Shown in pieces: positions 50,135-63,621 of a stretch of 64,000 nt of DNA. The translations under genes were made by a program, and so were the position numbers. The notes beneath the pieces were generated by a model that searched no databases, was not told where the DNA came from, and saw nothing but the letters and a program-made list of their open reading frames with translations. Within the stretch, counting starts at the first letter, position 1; each line of letters begins with the position of its first letter. This DNA is from Eudromia elegans (Eukaryota; Chordata; Aves; Tinamiformes; Tinamidae): NCBI GenBank assembly GCA_003342815.1, contig PTEX01000138.1, forward strand, positions 772,543 through 836,542, written 5' to 3'.

Positions 50135-53100
50135 TCCTTTATTTATAGAGGCTTTCTTCTACAAATCTAGCAAACAGAAGTATATCCTGGAAAGGAATTT
50201 ACATAGTCACGTTAATGTTAATACTAATTCATTTAGAGTTGCTCTTTCTTTCTGCTGGCTGGCTTCCTCCAGCCACCAAGTAAGTAATTAGTTAGCTCTG
50301 ATACCACAATTTAGATTAGAATTCCTCATGGATGTGCTTTTCCTGCAGTGTGTCTTATAAAGCATTATGCTCTTCTGTGAAGTAGGTAGTTAATGATGGT
50401 AAGCTGCTTAGGTGTTGCACCCTGAACAGATGTTTTAGTAGTTTTTAAACACTGGTTCTTACTGTGGCCTCTCTACATAAGTAACAGGAGAATGTACAAG
50501 ATAGGCAGGAGCACGTAATAACACTATGGTCTGCCTTTTTTTTTTCCTAGCAAGTTAGCATAAATACTTGTTTTAACTTTAAATGTGAACACATAGTACA
50601 GATTACATGGTATCTTTAATAACTTCAGAGAGTAGCTGTTTATCAATTAACAACAATCACTCTGTTGGTCTGTGGGCTTAATTAGAGAGAGGAAGAGCTA
50701 GACATGTGCAAAACCAGTCCTGACTCTAGATACCCTGTTTTCCTGCAGCAGGCATGGCCTGATAGCCAAGCTCTTAACTCAGTGCACCTTAGGACAGCAT
50801 GTTCTCATGGTTACTTATCAATGCTGCATTTTCTCTGCTGCTCCTAGGACCTTTTCTAAAGGCTTCTGTCTCTTAACGATAACCAAAGAGTCTCTGCACC
50901 CATTAAAGTATGCCTTGAGGTCAGGGAAACTTTCTTCTGTGTGGGAGTAGCTGCTTTTACCCTTTTAGGGAACTTGTGTCCTGATGGAAACAAACATGGG
51001 TTACTTGAGCTTTCATCAACAGTTTAATGCATTTGTCCGGGCTACCCTTTGGCATGTTTTTTTGCTTAAGCCCAGTGCAGACTTCAAACCATTCAGATAT
51101 TACAAAAGGAGGAAGATTATGCAGAGATCTAAGAAGGCAAGAATACTACTGAGCTGCTAAGGTACTCCTCAACCCACAGAGCTTCAACTCATGGCCCAAC
51201 TCCACCTCTCAATGCAATGTAGTGGATGCAGTATGTAGAAATGTGGCAGTGGAGTCATTACGCAGCTCAGTTGTCATGACCATAAAGTGTGTGGCTCAAT
51301 TAAGAAAGCTCTGCATGTGGGGAGCCAATGCGAGTAGAAGTAGCTGCCTGAAGTAATGAAATACGCAGTTCAATCAGCAGGTGATGCAAGTGGATAATGA
51401 AAATGTGCTGCCTGATGTACAAAATGTCAACAGGAGAATGTGGATGTGTGTTTTTACGTTAAGGGCAGGTTGGGTGCGTTTGCAGTTGATGCCTCCCAGC
51501 AAGGCAGACTGTGGGGCACACGAAGCACTGTGGCCGAGCTGCCAGCACTGACATTTGGTCGTCGCCTACGAGCATTTTGGAGCTTTCTCCGGAACAAGGG
51601 CTGCTCTAAAGAAATGAGTATGCAAACTTTTTCTATTCCTGATACACTTTATCTGCGAGATGGCACCTCGATGCACAGCAGCTGTTGCCTTTTGTGATGC
51701 AGATGAGCCTTTTGGAGCAGTGCAGCTGATAATGAGCTCTGTGTATTGTTACAAGATAGGGCTGCCAGGCAATAACCACGTAGGAACCCTGCTAACAAAC
51801 AGCCACAGTGCTGAGACGGGGTCTATCTCCTCTGAGACAACGGTCAAATCCCATAGTTTTTCGTCTTCATTCAGGGAAAACCTCTTTTAATTTCGGTAGG
51901 AGCTTTGACTTTGTCTGGAACACAGGATTTGGCCTCTAGAAATAAACAGCTATTTTAAAAGTGTCAAACAAGATTGCTCTGCTTTGCCAGTAATTGAAGT
52001 GGAGTGTAAGCAATACTTAGTATGCATAAAATAAAATAATTAGAATAGTTAGAAAAATAGCTTTGCTAGTTTATATGGAATTTGATGAAATGTTAGGTTG
52101 ATATCTAACGCTTTTTATTTGGCAGGACAGTTTACAATCCTGAATAATCCATTTAGTGTATGAAATGATGCAAGTACACTAAATATTGGGACAGTCAAAT
52201 GCTTGGCCCAGAAATGCTTCTTGTAAGCTGATCCAATGCAGAAACCAGATTTTTTCCTTTATAAACATCTGTATTGTTTAATCTGCATTCCCTTCTTTTT
52301 ATGTGGCATGGAATAACTTGAGGAAGTATCTGCTGGGAGAACAAGACTAGAGATCCATTAATGACAATAACAGTCCCTGTATTAACCTCACTGGGTTTCT
52401 GAGCAGCTCTTTAGATATGCCCAGTTATGTCAGAGGAAACTGAGTCTGGTTCTTCTGCTCTTAGGCAAAGTTTGTGATATCTGTCTGTGAGACCTAGCAG
52501 TGATTCAGTGAACTGTGCAGCATGCAATCTGTGAAGAATTTCCTTATAAAGGAGAGGTTTTTATGGCCCATCAAGTATTTGTGTTACCACCTATTCAATC
52601 GGAATTGGAGGAATTTGGCCAAGCTTTTAAAATCTGAGCGGGCTAGGGTAGCATTCAGCACTGTCTGGTTTGTCAGGGCTTTGAAAGGAGCGTGTCCCAT
52701 GTGTTTATAGGAGAGTATGAGGCTGCAGTCAGCACTGTGCAGAGTGTGGCCTTGGTGCCACTGTTAGTAACTGGCTATGGGGGCTGTAGCATAGAACAGA
52801 ACTTTGCTCTTCAAAATCAGATGATTATTAGTTAAATATTTTTAAATTATTTGTAGGTATTATCTGTAGGTAATATTTACATCAAGCTGTTCTGGAAGGT
52901 TCACCGTTCATTTCTGCTTTCCTTGGCCCACTCTAAGAATACAAGGGACCTTTGTGATCTAGACAGACTGCAGGAACAGAAATGTGAGCTTGCCATTATT
53001 ATATTATTTATTGTTAGTGCTGTGGGGGTTGGGATTTTTATAAATAGTCTAAATTGAAGTGACTCCAGCCTGATGGAAATTAATAGAGCTATCAAAAAAA

Positions 53101-53907
53101 GACAAAGAACCCCACACTGTCATTATACAACAACTGTTAATTATTTACAAGCAAACTTCTGCAAGAACAGTATTGTAGCTGTCAGCATTGTCATTATTAA
53201 AATCAAAACACTTTGAGTAGAAGATAACATGACTCATTTAGGCTAAATGTAGCGAATACAGAATATTCTGTTTCTCCTTACCAATTAGAGAGAACAATAG
53301 CATCTCTCTTTTTTTCCACGATGTGTATTCAAAGTAGTCTAACAACTGTCTAACAAAATAAATATTTTCAGGATGTTGTTTAAAACAGACACAAATTCGT
53401 TGTAGATATTGAAATAAATTCTAAAGCTCAGTTCTTTGGTTTTTTTTCTCTAGCAAGGGTGAAAAATTATTAGCAGTGAGTAAATTTTCAAGTAATGAAA
53501 TATATATGAAAATCTTTTGGACTCATGATATTGTAGAGCATGAGTATTATGTGCTTTAGAGTCAGGAGTACGCATTACTGTCTCTGATTTAATTTGTTCT
53601 TCCAAACGTGTCCAGCTCTAGTGATAGTTTCTGGTGGTCTTTGTGTACTTGATTGTGATTCTTCATTATAAAAAATGAGCAAGTGGGATGTCAGATAAGA
53701 CTCTGCAGTGTGACTTGAGTCAGTCTGTGGCTGTATATTTGTTTGCATGCAAACTTCCGTCAGCTATTTCCTTGTTTTAATGTCATTAATGGTGCATATC
53801 AATGAACCCATTAATGGAAATACAGGAGCAAAAGAAACAAGTCATTGGATGTGTCAAGGCTCACATAACATGAGCAGGGCAAGTCAATCAATGATGAGGG
53901 TTGATGT

Positions 53908-53919
53908 GTGTGTGTGTGA
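53908..53919. repeat. (TG)6 microsatellite
   Basis: Short uninterrupted TG run. Confidence 0.8.
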
Positions 53920-56900
53920 CCAGAACAGCACCATGTCACACAGTCTTGCTTCAAGGTAAGCCATCACTCTTGAAAGCTGTCGGGGTCTCTCGCACAAGAT
54001 CCTTACTTTGCTGCTGTATATTTTTCTGGCCCACTGTCTTTGTTGCTCTTTTCTTTTGGGCTGCTCAGAGGATTGCAGGAGCAGAGCGCACTTGCTTCAG
54101 GGTAAGAGCAGGGAAGAACACTTAAGTGCTGGGATGGCTCTTCAGCTCATGGCTTTAAGAGCTGTCTGAGAAGACAAGTCAGGACCTACCTTTTTCAGCA
54201 GAGTTATAAGAGGATGGCTTCTGTGCAAGTCTTTTGAGGACTCTGCTTAGCTGTGACTGTAGTTGGGCTTGAATATGGAGGTATACTTGACTTGGTAGAA
54301 GAAATGCTCTTTTATGTTTTCTTCCTTTTAAAAAATTAAGATTGTCAAACCCTGAGGTGGGAGGATGTTGCTTGGGTGCTATTGCAAGCAGAGAGTGAAG
54401 GAATTGATCTGTTGATTACTACTGTACTTGCAGAAATAAAACCCAGGATCCTTGGCTACACTCTCCTTGGCCCATGATTAGGCCATGTGTCCTCTAGAAA
54501 GAGCTTTTTATATATATATTTTTTCTTTTAATCTCCATCTATAGAATTAGAATTTTTGTGTTCTTCTAAATGGCTTCAAAGTTTTCAGTAGTCTGATGGA
54601 GGAAGGGGCAAGCTATATGTTTCATATACCATCTTGAAAGGAAGATACAGAGAACTCATAATTACATTTTATTTATAATATCTTCTTTAGCAATGCTAAA
54701 AGCTTTTTTTCTCATCCACCATTAATTTGGGGTTTGGTTATAGAGACTGTGCCAGAATAAACAGGAGCCAAATAACTATTCTGGGTTTTACTATTAAAAT
54801 GGAGGACGCGTATGCCTGAATGTGGATTCTATGGAGTGCGCTTTTAAAAAATATAATTTGTAAATTCCTCCTATATTGTAAAAGGATAAAAGCACTAATG
54901 GGAATGGTACAAACTATCCCTGGGCAAGAAGTCTTTCTGGTTTTCCAGTAACTGGTTGGGAGAGCTTGACCTTCCAGTGTGCTTTTCTGAGAGCTGCTGC
55001 TTTTGATTTGACTTTGCCTGTTGTTAGAAAAATGTCAGTGCTGGAACCTTCCCAGCATGGTGCTGCTCAGGTGCCCTTGTATCTGTGGCAAATGTAGCCC
55101 AACATCTAAGGGCCAGATCATGCAGGTCACATTTAGGATAGGCTTCAGTTAGGGTCTATTCAGTGGGAGTCTGGAATTTACTTATTAAAGGAAAAGTAAG
55201 AGGAATTTACTACTGTGCTTAATGGGGGAGGAAAGGGTGCCCAGCTTGTGTGCAGAATGCTGCCAGGATGCCGCGGAAATAGCTTTTCCATTGCAGCTGC
55301 CAAGCGTTGGATATTCTGCTGTGCGTGGGGTTCCTCCGGGCACCTGCGCTTCTGGAAGCCTGTCTAAACCTCTGCGATTGGTGAGCTACAGCCCGTGGGG
55401 AGGATTGATTTCTTGCAAAGTGTCCTATTCTTTCCTAATTTTTGTTTCAGCTAATCTGCTCCCCAAAGACACTGAAGGGCTCCAAACTTCTGCCTGATTT
55501 CTGAGAAGAGGCCCCTTCAGTTATATTAACTTCAGCAATTTCCTCGTTACTCTTAAACAAGTTATTAATTAACTGAATGTAACCACTGACTGTTGATAAA
55601 TCCTTTTTAACTCATTCAAATTCCGTATCAAACTCTCTACATATTTTCAGTTAAGCTACTGGTGAAGTTGAGCTTTGTGAAGAATTAAATTAATTCTGAT
55701 TTTTTTTTAAAGTGCTAGAGTTGGGGGAAAAACTGGAGAGAAGATATTTGTTTGCTTGATTCCACATGACAAGGCCAGGGTAGCTGAATAGGCTGCACGG
55801 TTGGTTTGATAGGGCTGCACGCTGAGGCAGCAGCCTCAGAGCAGCGACAGGGGCTGGAAGGGGGACTGCCACTTATGATGGATTTTATCTGAATTTCTCT
55901 AGAGACCGACAATTTGCCTTCAATTATTAATGTTTTTCAGAGGTTTCCCTTCTGAGAGGTATGAATACTAACTTAAATATGCATTTGTGTAGCATTTTCA
56001 ATAATGAATACATTACTACATAGAAAAAAGTTAAATAGCACATCATAGTATTAAATAATGGAAGAGAGTTTTACGAGTGTGGGAAATGTAGCCTCTGAGA
56101 AGTGTAACTTTTTGCTGTTTTTAATGTGTATGCAGGTAGTACAGTTATTACATGTATAAATGTGTTAGAATAATGGTATTTTTGAAAAGCACATGGTTAA
56201 TTAGCTTGAAAAAGCAGTGCCTGTATATCTTGGTGTGCTGCGGCATGTGTGCTAATCCTGCAGTGCTCAAAAAGCACTTTGTGCTGGCAGGATTATTGCC
56301 TTATGTTTGAAGAAAACACAGAGTAGAGGAGGCACTGGCTCTGCTAAAGCATTTACTGAAAACAAGCTGGAGTGGGTGGCCAGGTACCTGAAAGGGACCT
56401 TAGCGTGTTCAACAACTGCTCTGTGCCTGATAGTGGATGCTCAGAGGGACAGTGACTTTGTATTTACTGCTCTAGCTCAATTTTTACCTTGAGTTAAATT
56501 CTAGGATACCTATTCCTTCTGTCTCCTTCTGAATGCTCCCCCTTTTTTTTTTTTAATAGAAATGTATTTTTACATTATATAAATTCTTACTGCAAGTCCT
56601 TTTCTTGTAACAGCACTGTAGTGTTCAAAATTCATCACAAAGATGAAGTGTCATTGAAAAAAACTTAGACACACAAACTTTTGACAGCATCATTATGGCA
56701 ATGAATGTGTTGCTGTTTGTTCTGTGATACATTTTTATAGTATATCAACAGTATGTTGTTTTGGAATAATATTTCAACATCAAACTGTTTAGAAATGGAA
56801 ATCTACAGATTTGTCTTACTGATATTTAAAAATGGGGAGTTTTGTGAACTGTTTATTGTGTTATTTAGAACACATTGATGTGTTCTAAAGCACAGTGGTC

Positions 56901-58439
56901 AAATTTAAACCTTTATGATTTCTTAATATCCTGAGAATTGCAGAAAACTTTCTCCACAGTGTATGAATTGTAAAGCAGATACTCATTTTAAAAAACAGCC
57001 TTTTGTGTTAAGATATAAACTGTATTCAAAAGCAGTGCTTGGGAAGTTTATAGGTGCATTCTTTACTTCTGTGCCACTTTTTGCATGAATCCAAAGTCAT
57101 CTTGGAGATCCATGGAATCTGGTTTACTTACAGTAGCATCTAGCTTCTAAAATCTAAGAATTAAATGAGTTTATCATAGGAGAGAATATTGGCCTGCACA
57201 CCAGTTCATGTTTCTGGGAAGAATACTGAATTTTCTTTCAGAATGGGAAAAGCAATAGAGTCTTGCAGATTATTATAAAGAGCTACATCTTAACAGAGGC
57301 TGCTTAATTTCTGCTCTGGACATTTTGCAGTTGCTTGCATTACAAGTCCTGTTTCCTTTCATATGAGAACTGGATGTTGAGAGCAAGTCAGTTCACAGCT
57401 CCCATGACTGTAGCAAGGTGTTTCATTAGAGAAAGAGAGAGGGAGGGTGAAAAAAATTAACCATACTCTAATTAGTAGACTTAATAATTCATTATTTTAC
57501 CATCTGATCTAGCTTGGCATCCCTGAGATTTTTAGATGACATGAAGTGTGGAAACCTGTCATGACAAAAAACAGAGAGGCAAGTAGGAAACAATGGTTGT
57601 CTTGTGGGAAGAGCTTAAATATATGCAGCTGATCCCATGGGAACTGCTGTAGTCTATTCACCCTTTGTGAAAATGATGCTCTTTCAAAATAATCTTTAAT
57701 CCTTTTCTTTCACTGAAAAATGTGAGAACTTTATTTCAGAAGTTTCAAAAGAGTGCTCTATTTTAATAAGTGAATAATCTTCAATCCTAAAAATAAAATT
57801 ACTAACGTAACGTGGGGGAAAAATTGTCCAAATTGTCTTGTGAGGTTCTGTGGCAATCTTCATAAATTATGTCTCTGAATGTTCCTGGAAAATGTTCAGA
57901 GCAAAACTAAACAAGCTGTGTATCCAGGCTTGTTTTTCTCTGGATGGCCGCACATAGGGAAGGAGGAATCCAGCAGTCTCAGAGATGATGCAAACCTATG
58001 TGTGGTTGAGGCATATCGTTTTCCCACCAAACATTTGTTTTTCCTAAGATAGGAGAGAAACTTTTGAAGAGAAGAGAATCCGGTCTCATACACCAAGTAA
58101 GTTTGCTTTGAAGATAGTCCTTGTCTTCCTTTTGTTTGTAGGGCAGTAAAATTAAATATTCCAAAGTTGTTGAAAATGTTCACCGTCGCCCCAGACAGAA
58201 TGTAAATCTAAACCTCTCTTTGTTCAATCTGTGCATGTGTGAGCAACTTCACAAACTCCCACAGGGTTTAATAGAGCTGCTCTCCTGTTTGCTTTTTTCA
58301 TAGGACCATGTCCTAAATATGAAAGTCTGTATGGTGAAATGCACAGTCTGACTCCTGGCTCTAGCATGCAGCAAGTATTTTATAGTCTGCATACAGAGTG
58401 CTGAAAAGGGAAAGAATTACTGATACTGTTTTACTTTCC

Positions 58440-58645
58440 CATAGCTTCTTTCATCCAAGGCATCCAAAGCACTTCATACGATCCAGCATGTTAAGCATGG
58501 CAGCATGTCCATGAGGTAAGGAAATTGATTTTTTTTTTTCTCCTCTTTTTATAGATAGCCTCAATGTTTTGATTATTCTGTGATTTGACCAAGATCGCCA
58601 TGGCAAAGCAAGGCCCTCAGCCTCCCAGTCCCTTAATGCAAGTCC
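58440..58645 (+). mobile_element. MIR-like ancient SINE relic
   Basis: The order of words follows the 3' half of MIR-type SINEs: CCAAAGCACTTCATA, CATGAGGTAAGGAAATTGAT, a decayed TTTTATAGAT, TGATTTGACCAAGATCGC, and finally a TGGCAAAGC and CTCCCAGTCCCTT pair. Divergence is high and a T run is inserted. Assignment to MIR or to another amniote SINE with an L2-type tail cannot be settled by eye. Confidence 0.5.
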
Positions 58646-60960
58646 CTTAATTTAAAAGGAATTCTCTGCGACCTCTTCCTGTTCTGTGTCATTTACTTCA
58701 AGTCTGAATTGCTACTTGGAACTGAATCCTGTATAGCTTACTAAGGTGTCTGGGGTGCTTTTTTGCTTTGTTTTCTCAAATAGAAGTTTCCTTTGCTTAT
58801 CAAAATTATTGGCTCATGAGGCAATTTGGTCTATGAGTAAAGATCTAGAAAGAGTAACAGGAAGGTGCAGCTGCACTGCAGCAGTGCAGAGTGCTGTGCA
58901 TGGTGCAGAGCTGCTGCAGAGGAGAAGGGACCTGTGAGGAGCCGAGTGAATTGAGCAGCACAACCAGGCACCTCCTGGGAATGCTGGATTTCCACTAGTT
59001 TTGGAATCCTCAATGAGACCCAAGCAAGGCAGTGGTTTGCACTAGCAGCCTCTGGATGCAGACTGCGAGCTGCAGGGAATGTTCCTCATGGCATTTCTTG
59101 GTATTTGGTGTTTAGCAAGGGAGTGCATTAGCTCAGAATTTGGTTCTGTGCATTTAAGCTCCTCCAGAATAAAGCTGTAAATTGTTGTGCAGTATTATCT
59201 TAATTTCCTTACAAGTTTAGTTCAGTAATATAATAACATGTAGGTGACTGACTTTGCAGTAAGTGGTGTGGGACGTGCTGCAAAATTCACTTAATGCTAA
59301 ATGTCTACACTTAAAGTTTCTTGCATTTGTTCTGAGGCTATTCTCATGCTTATGTTACTTAGATGTTGTGAGCATGTTCTCATACTTATGTTACAGCTAA
59401 ATTAACAGTATTGTGGCACTGGTCTTAAGAGCTTGTCCAAAGTTTCAGTGGGATAGCACCATCTGGGTAAAATGTGCGGTTGTACATCCAGTATGAATCC
59501 TTTGAAAACTGAGGTGATATCCTAATTTCTTGCACAATTTGCTTCACTATAAATTTAATTTTTTTTTATCTCTCACTTTCTTAATTTCAAAGGATTGAAA
59601 TTTTAGCAGAATCTGAATTCTTGCTAAAACTGTAGGACTGGGCTTCTTAGATCAGAGTTCAAGTGGCTCTTGCATGGCCTTAGGTCCACATGCCCTTTTG
59701 CATGGAATTTTTATTGTTTCTCTCCTATTACTGGAGGAATTATTTTGCAAACAGGCCAATTCAACTGCTCCGAGCTCTGAAACCTGTCAGGCTAGCTTTT
59801 ATTCTGATTGCTCCTGATAAGGAGCTTTGGTAAGAGTGCTATGAGAGGCTCACCTTGGAGGGCAACGGCTCCGAGGTCCCAGGGAAGGAAGAACTTCTGC
59901 AGCTTTCTATGAAATGGGAAACCAGGTGCTGAAAATCAGAACCTAAGCTTTGAATTAGATGTGGCAACACACCGGGAGCCAGTGGGAATGGTCTGCGTTA
60001 TATGCTGGGTCTGCATGACCATGGCTTGGAATTTGAGAAAAGAGTTGGAGCCACCGCTTTGTTTCCACATTCTGACCATATGGATCCCTCCTGCTCCATC
60101 CCACAAGCAATGCGACCATGCGGAGCCAGGCAGGAGCTGAAACTTCTGCTGAGACCTTTTGCCTCCTTTCTGTTGATTGCCTGTGTGGGACCCACATGTA
60201 AGCCTATCTCTGCTGATCAGATGGAGATTCAGTAATCTCCATCCTATCCCAACAAGAAGATACCAGTAGATGATGTGAAATCTGATGAGGCATTTCAAGA
60301 AAATTACCCTGAAGCAATTTTATTGTCCAGCCTGAATGTACTGTGAAGTGATGGAGGAGAGAAGAGTTCAAAGAAACTTTTTTACGAGATGTATATTATA
60401 TTTCTCCTTAGTACCAGCTACCTGTTAGTAGGAAACAAAATGAGCGAGTAAAGAGCAAGGAGGAGATACTTAGAGGACAATTTCTTCCTCTGAAGAACTA
60501 TACAAGATAAATCCTTTTCAGCACTGTTATGTAATGTAAGTATTAAGAAGATTTCCTGTAATTCCGTTTCAAAGAGCTTATGGTAAGTAAATGTTCTTCA
60601 GTATTGTCCCTAATGTTGTCTATAAAAATTACATTGAAAGAATCTGCTCGTAAGATAGAGTCTTTCTGAGGAGCTCTCATTGTGCAGGAGGGTGCTGGGC
60701 AGAAGGTCCCCCCGATGCAGGGGAAGCGGCTGCCGTGTTGCAGCGTGGCACAGCAGAGGGACGGCTCCAGTGGCACTTCGACCCTGAAGCTTTTCCGCAA
60801 GTTTCATGTGCGGATTTTGTAGTGCTGGTTATGAAAGAGGTTATTAAAAGCCAAAACAAATTTCAGATCCTCTTCTGTATTCTTTTGGATAAAAAATGTA
60901 TCCTATGCTAGGTTTGCTCATTTGCTCTCTTTTCAAGCAGAGCTCACTGAGGGTTTTTCT

Positions 60961-60962
<2 letters not shown>

Positions 60963-61004
<42 letters not shown>
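60963..61004. repeat. T42 homopolymer
   Basis: Forty-two consecutive T bases, the longest homopolymer in the window. No SINE body is seen beside it. Its length may be an assembly estimate. Confidence 0.95.
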
Positions 61005-63330
61005 CTCCTCTCCCTTGCATTCTTCCTGAGGAAGGATAGCTTTCCACTAACACAGAGAGTTCTGTTTTCTCTATTGAAAACAACTGCACTCAAGTGGAGT
61101 AGGCTTTGTATTTTGTCCTAGGAAACGGAGTGTTTCCTTGACAGATAAGGCCTCTGCATTTAAGTTCATTCTAGTCACCTGACTGAGGCACTGGTAACTT
61201 TTAGGCTGCTTTAGTCTGCGTTCCTGACATTCCTTATTCCTGGCACTGTAATTAACAGCTTCAGGTTCACTGTGTGGAGTGGATTCCATAACTTTCCACT
61301 TGCTATGCCCTTGGATATTGCCTGTGGTAGCACAAGAGCAAGGCAAATACTCTGCCAATCTCAAAGAGCATGAACTTTTCATCTGTAAACATCATTAGGA
61401 GTGTCACTGTGGAGTCGTGAGCAGGTAACAAAAATCAGTGTGTGTCTGGCTTTTTTTAAGTTTTGCTTTCAAATTTGAGAAGTGCTGAATGAGTGCAGTG
61501 GGCACAATCTCCTCTGATTTTGCCTCCTTACCTTCAGTTCAGTGACGGGTGTTTTATATCTTAATGATTGTTGGGAAAATCTCGCCTGTTATGCTTTGGG
61601 TTTGGGGGTTTCATTAGCTCATATCTGCTTTTGTCTTTCTGTAAACTGAGCAAAAATCTGCTGTAATGATACTAATAGATTTAGAGAAATTAAAAAACTT
61701 TAAAAGTAGATTTATGACAGATCAAACACACAGTGCCAACTATGCTATTAAAATAGAAATTGAGTGAAGGATTTCCAGAAAGCCTTTGGTATGTTACATT
61801 GTTTTTGCCCTTTGAGTTTTATAATTTATTCCTCAAAAATAGCATAAAATTAGCCTAGTAGGCCTTGAAAATGCAGTATATCTCAAGTATAACAGATCTG
61901 GTATGCTACAGTGCAGAGCTTTGTTTGCAAACTGTGAAAATGAACATGGATGAGCTGAGCATGTCCATGAAGCCACACGGCCATCTGGAGGACTTGCTTG
62001 CTAGATTTCTAGCTATCCTATGAAAATCAGTAAATATTCTTTATGATATATACAAATGAGTAAAGATAGCAGAGGGTAAGATTGTCTTTTTGTCAGAGTA
62101 CCTTTTAGATAAAGTTTAGATTCATTTGAAATATGGTATATGTAGAGAGAACTTCCCAACCATCCCTGCAGTGTTCCAGTTGGGCAGACACAGACATGAG
62201 CTCTTTGAACCTGCCTGGATTTGGTTTAATGTGGCTGCATCCACATATGGCAGTGTCATCTGATGCAGACCTATGTGGAAAGCCTGTGTTTAATGCATTA
62301 ATTTAATCTACACTTATGCCACTCCTTCGTCACTCTGTGTAGATTATGGATAGCTTATTAGCTCTGTATTCTCCTGAATTTTATATTGGCTAATATCTTT
62401 TTTTTTAGTGTAAGGCAACACAGAAATTCTACTCACTGGAAATACGGAGTGTCATTTAAGCAATGTGTGTGAGCAAAGACAAGCTGATAAATTTTAGCAA
62501 CTGCTGTTCTTGTGCATAACATTTAAAAATAACACTCTTGAAAAACCATGAATATCTTATATTTAGCATATGTCTCCCTTAATGTCATAATTTTATGTCA
62601 AGTAACTGTTTTATGTGTGTCCTTTATTAGTATTACTATACAGACAAATACTAGTAGCTAAGTGGAAACCTCTTTGTTTAGAGTATTACATATTGGTATA
62701 TAATATATATTATACGTAATATGTATTTATGTATGCGTATCCATATAAAGAGCAAGGTAAAGTACATTTACCCTAACTTGGAAGGAACTTTTGACTAACA
62801 AAACAGCAGCTAACCTTCTTCAGAAATCTTGGAATAGTGCAATTTATCTCCTCACCAGTATAGGGGCAGTAGTGATAAAATGGAATATACTTGTTGGTGT
62901 AGCTGATAGAGGAGGCATCTTCAAGGAGGTGCCTGTGTTGAACAGGATAGTGGTAGTGGGAGGAGTGGAGTGAGCAGAGGAGCCACAGCAGCAGCAGGAA
63001 ACCCTTGGGCATCTCTGAGCACCAACCTGCATTTCCCTGAGAGTGGAAAAAGTAAATCTCCATTAAGGCAAATGTCTCCTCTGGGCTGCTTCAGTCAGCA
63101 AGGCTGTCTGATGTCTTGTCTTCTTTCACAAGTGTCCGTGGTACTAAACCAACCTTGGTCCCTGCTGCTGCTCGGCTGTTGTAAAACTCCCCAGGGAAAA
63201 GGCATAGTGCATAGCTTCAGCTTTAGTAAGAGTTTTTGTATAGCTCTGAAATGCACCATTTAACAATTTTTGCTGGAGGATAACAGCACTTACGAGACTT
63301 CCCTAGTAACTGCATTTTTTCCCCCTTCAG

Positions 63331-63483
63331 GTCGTGATGAAGAAAATACCAATATGTGCCAAATGTGTCCTTCCAGCTCAGCTGATCAGTAGCCCCCAGG
63401 ACCATTCCCGTGCTATGCTCACTTGATCTCTTCCTGCACATGGTGGATGCAGAGACGGGGCCACCCAGCAGGCGACGTGAGCC
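63331..63483 (+). other. VEPH1: VEPH1 5' untranslated part of first coding exon
   Basis: The acceptor GCATTTTTTCCCCCTTCAG ends at 63,330 and is the best one upstream of the ATG. The 153 bases that follow hold an upstream ORF (63,337-63,426, 29 codons) and two more upstream ATGs (63,440 and 63,447) whose frames run past the main start. Confidence 0.6.
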
Positions 63484-63621
63484 ATGCACCATTTGTTTGG
63501 GCTGGTTCTGGCCCAGAAGGACCTCTCGCGTGCGGGGGATCTCTTCTCCTTAGATGATGCTGAAATTGAAGGAAGCATCTCAGAAGCTCTCGAACAAATA
63601 AGAATAATTAGTTCCTCTGTG
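63484..63621 (+). CDS. VEPH1: VEPH1 first coding exon (partial gene)
   Basis: Forty-six codons encode the N-terminus of ventricular zone-expressed PH domain protein, the vertebrate homologue of fly Melted. The reading [20 protein letters not shown] and then [12 protein letters not shown] agrees almost residue for residue with the mammalian protein I know. The family is about 830 residues long with a C-terminal PH domain, acts at the membrane/cytoplasm and has been linked to damping of TGF-beta signalling and to Melted-type insulin/FOXO and TOR control; only the N-terminus is present here. An in-frame TGA two codons before the ATG fixes the start. The donor is CTGTG|GTAAGC, phase 0. The gene continues to the right of the window and diverges from SLC66A1L. 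Confidence 0.93.

Larger units (their letters stand above)
47000..63330. other. Intergenic or VEPH1 5' region, AT-rich
   Basis: Between the SLC66A1L promoter and the first coding VEPH1 exon I can support only the CR1 copy, a SINE relic, simple repeats and a tentative exon, all listed separately. A plus-strand VEPH1 5' exon must lie somewhere upstream of 63,331, either here or outside my ability to recognise it. An AT-alternating stretch lies at about 62,696-62,735. Confidence 0.5.

Noticed and set aside
58445..58515. 71-base plus-strand exon with good acceptor and donor
   Set aside because: It falls inside a MIR-like SINE whose consensus contains a GAGGTAGG-type word, so the splice-like sites most likely derive from the repeat. 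Kept only as a finding to test.
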